Origin: Verrucomicrobiales bacterium
GTDB taxonomy: Bacteria; Verrucomicrobiota; Verrucomicrobiia; Limisphaerales; SXQI01
NCBI GenBank assembly: GCA_005793025.1
Contig: SXQI01000267.1
Coordinates: 1-8,330 of the forward strand
Direction: 5' to 3'
Length of the DNA stretch: 8,330 nt
Every line of letters begins with the position of its first letter. Within the stretch, counting starts at the first letter, position 1. Made by a program: the position numbers and the translations under genes. This document shows, piece by piece, positions 6,466 to 8,330 of the stretch. Under the pieces are notes generated by a model. It searched no databases. It saw only the letters and a list, made by a program, of their open reading frames with translations, and was not told where the DNA came from.

Positions 6466-8330
6466 TTCTGGGTTTTCATCGCGCGAGATTGTGGGCGGCG
6501 ACCTTGGTATTTCTGTTGGTTGCGCGGCATGACCCAGCACACGCTGCTGAGGTGAGTTTTCGGAATAATGTGCAACCGGTGCTGTCAAAAGCAGGATGCA
6601 ATGCTGGGGCATGTCATGGGGCGGTGGCCGGGCAGAACGGTTTTCATCTGTCGCTGCGAGGCTATGATGATGATGGGGATTGGTTGGCTTTGACCCGCCA
6701 AGCATTGGGCCGTCGGGTTACGCCAAGCAATCCGGGAAATAGTTTGTTGCTGCTGAAAGCAACGGCCACCTTGCCCCATAAAGGGGGAAAGCGGTTCGAA
6801 GTCGAATCGGTGGAGTATAATATTCTGGCCGACTGGATCGCATTGGGCGCACCGGGACCCAAGGCGGATGAACCACGGATTGAGCGAATCCAAATGGATC
6901 CGCCACAGGTTGTGTTGACGAATGGCGCAAGTTTTCAGTTCAAGGTGACGGCGACATTTAGCGATGGGCATCAAGAAGATGTCACGCGATGGACGAAATA
7001 CACCGCCGCCAATGCCTCGGTGACGACGGTTGATGAAACGGGGAATGTGAAGGTTGTAGGTTTCGGGGAAGGAGCGATCACGGGGTGGTATTTAAGCCGG
7101 CTGACCATCGCGAATGTTGCCTCGCCTTACACGAACCAAGTCGCACCCGAGGTATTCGCCAAGGTGCCTCAGCGCAATTTTATCGACACCTTGGGTTTGG
7201 AAAAACTGCGGAGCCTCAATCTACCTCCGTCACCCCGATGCACGGACGAAGAGTTTATCCGGAGGGCTTACGTGGATACGATCGGCCTAATCCCGAAAGC
7301 GGTTGAGGTGAGGGATTTCCTGAAGGATTCTACACCTGATAAGCGTGACAAGCTAATCGAAACCCTTCTCCAACGACCCGAGTATGTGGATTACTGGGCG
7401 TATAAATGGTCAGATTTACTGTTGGTCAGCAGTAAGAAATTATCTGCACCCGCTGTGTGGTCATACCACAACTGGATTCATAACGAGGTTGCAGCCAATA
7501 CGGGGTGGGATGAAATGGCACGGCGTCTGGTGACCGCTCAGGGGAGCACCTTGGAAAATGGCGCGGCGAATTTCTACGTCCTGCGAGATGATCCACGGGA
7601 TATGTCGGAGATGACGTCGCAGGCGTTTTTGGGCATGTCGATCAATTGTGCCAAGTGCCACAACCATCCGATGGAGAAATGGACGAACGATCAATATTAT
7701 CAGATGGCGAATCTGTTCGCCCGGGTGCGAATGAAAAGTGGTCCCCAGACCGGAGAACAGATCATTTTCGCGGCGGCGTCCGGAGATTTGGTTCAGCCGT
7801 TGCGCGGTAAGGCGCAAGTCCCAGCACCGCTGGATGGAAAAACGGTTGCCACCGAGGATCCGGCAGATCGAAGGGTTCCCATGGCCCAGTGGTTGACGTC
7901 GCCGGAGAATCCTTATTTCACCCGAGCGATTGTGAACCGGGTTTGGGCGAATTACCTAGGGGTTGGCCTTGTGGAATCGGTGGATGATTTGCGCGTGAGT
8001 AACCCAGCCAGTGATGAGGTTCTCTTTGCAGCAACGACAAAGTTTTTGGTGTCGAAGAATTATGATCTTCGAGCGTTGATGCGTTTAATTCTGCAGTCAG
8101 AAACCTATCAGCGCAGCAGCTTAGCCATGGCGGGAAACGAGGGGGATACCCGTTTTTATTCGCACTATTATTCGAAGCGATTGATGGCCGAAGTGTTGCT
8201 CGACAGCGTCTCCGCCGCAACGGGAGCTCCTACAGCGTTCAAGGGATATCCCGACGGGTGGCGTGCATTGCAGTTGCCGGATTCGAATATCGACTCCTAT
8301 TTCCTCAAGTCATTTGGACGGCCCGAACGA
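6462..8330 (+). CDS. DUF1549/DUF1553 cytochrome-like exported protein, partial (3' end outside window)
   Basis: The frame is open from the ATG at 6462 through the window end (623 codons visible). It begins with a Sec signal peptide, cleaved probably after A-H-A near residue 28. Next comes a planctomycete-type cytochrome region with C-N-A-G-A-C-H (Cys46, Cys51, His52), a CX4CH variant of the haem motif, and the usual following GYDDDGDW and LLLKAT segments. A bacterial Ig-like (Big_2-type) domain spans about 139-215 (QFKVTATFSDGHQEDVTRW). DUF1549 covers about 245-455 (FIRRAYVDTIGL at about 265) and contains a second, canonical CxxCH (Cys396, Cys399, His400, in NCAKCHNHP). DUF1553 starts near 481 (PENPYFTRAIVNRVWANYLG) and continues past the edge. 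Start and stop codons of the two genes overlap as ATGA (6462-6465), with a GAGAG possible Shine-Dalgarno at 6452-6456. The cysteine motifs suggest c-type haem attachment in the periplasm; substrate and partners are unknown beyond DUF1501. Confidence 0.93.
   Translation, partial: MILGFHRARLWAATLVFLLVARHDPAHAAEVSFRNNVQPVLSKAGCNAGACHGAVAGQNGFHLSLRGYDDDGDWLALTRQALGRRVTPSNPGNSLLLLKATATLPHKGGKRFEVESVEYNILADWIALGAPGPKADEPRIERIQMDPPQVVLTNGASFQFKVTATFSDGHQEDVTRWTKYTAANASVTTVDETGNVKVVGFGEGAITGWYLSRLTIANVASPYTNQVAPEVFAKVPQRNFIDTLGLEKLRSLNLPPSPRCTDEEFIRRAYVDTIGLIPKAVEVRDFLKDSTPDKRDKLIETLLQRPEYVDYWAYKWSDLLLVSSKKLSAPAVWSYHNWIHNEVAANTGWDEMARRLVTAQGSTLENGAANFYVLRDDPRDMSEMTSQAFLGMSINCAKCHNHPMEKWTNDQYYQMANLFARVRMKSGPQTGEQIIFAAASGDLVQPLRGKAQVPAPLDGKTVATEDPADRRVPMAQWLTSPENPYFTRAIVNRVWANYLGVGLVESVDDLRVSNPASDEVLFAATTKFLVSKNYDLRALMRLILQSETYQRSSLAMAGNEGDTRFYSHYYSKRLMAEVLLDSVSAATGAPTAFKGYPDGWRALQLPDSNIDSYFLKSFGRPER

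Noticed and set aside
6585..6974. Minus-strand frames opposite the DUF1549/DUF1553 gene
   Set aside because: The plus-strand frame is continuous and carries recognisable domains throughout; the antisense frames match nothing.
1..8330. CRISPR array, tRNA, rRNA, insertion sequence
   Set aside because: No regularly spaced short repeats, no tRNA-like cloverleaf that I could make out, no rRNA signature and no transposase-like protein were seen.

Overview
The window most likely comes from a bacterium of the Planctomycetota-Verrucomicrobiota (PVC) group. The main reason is the pair at the right end: a DUF1501 protein followed by a DUF1549/DUF1553 protein with haem-motif cysteines and a Big_2-type domain. 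That combination is strongly expanded in Planctomycetes and Verrucomicrobia. Base composition is moderately GC-rich, except for the visibly AT-richer first ~1.37 kb. Phylum assignment is inference from gene content, not from a marker gene.

Layout. Positions 1-235 hold no gene I can support. Positions 236-1307 carry two adjacent minus-strand paralogues. They encode small secreted or membrane-anchored proteins of unknown function, share a 78-bp perfect direct repeat and other identical blocks, and look like a lineage-specific tandem duplication. A minus-strand atypical SDR (NAD-dependent epimerase-like, 1373-2302) follows. A roughly 150-bp divergent intergenic region separates it from the plus-strand genes. 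These start with a LemA-family membrane protein (2453-3094) and an HtpX-like M48 metalloprotease with a long C-terminal extension ending in a TerB-like segment (3118-5001), 23 bp apart and probably co-transcribed. After an 87-bp gap comes the DUF1501 protein with a twin-arginine leader (5089-6465). Its stop codon overlaps the start of the DUF1549/DUF1553 cytochrome-like protein (6462 to beyond the window end).

How the genes work together. LemA and M48 proteases are recurrent neighbours and probably act together at the cytoplasmic membrane. The DUF1501 and DUF1549/DUF1553 proteins are both predicted to be exported and are translationally coupled, so they probably act together in the periplasm. 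The physiological roles of both pairs are not established. The least explained part of the window is the paralogue pair at 236-1307: its members mix near-identical and diverged segments, and one has a 1-nt length difference at its 5' end that moves its start codon. I found no RNA genes, CRISPR arrays, transposases or convincing terminators.
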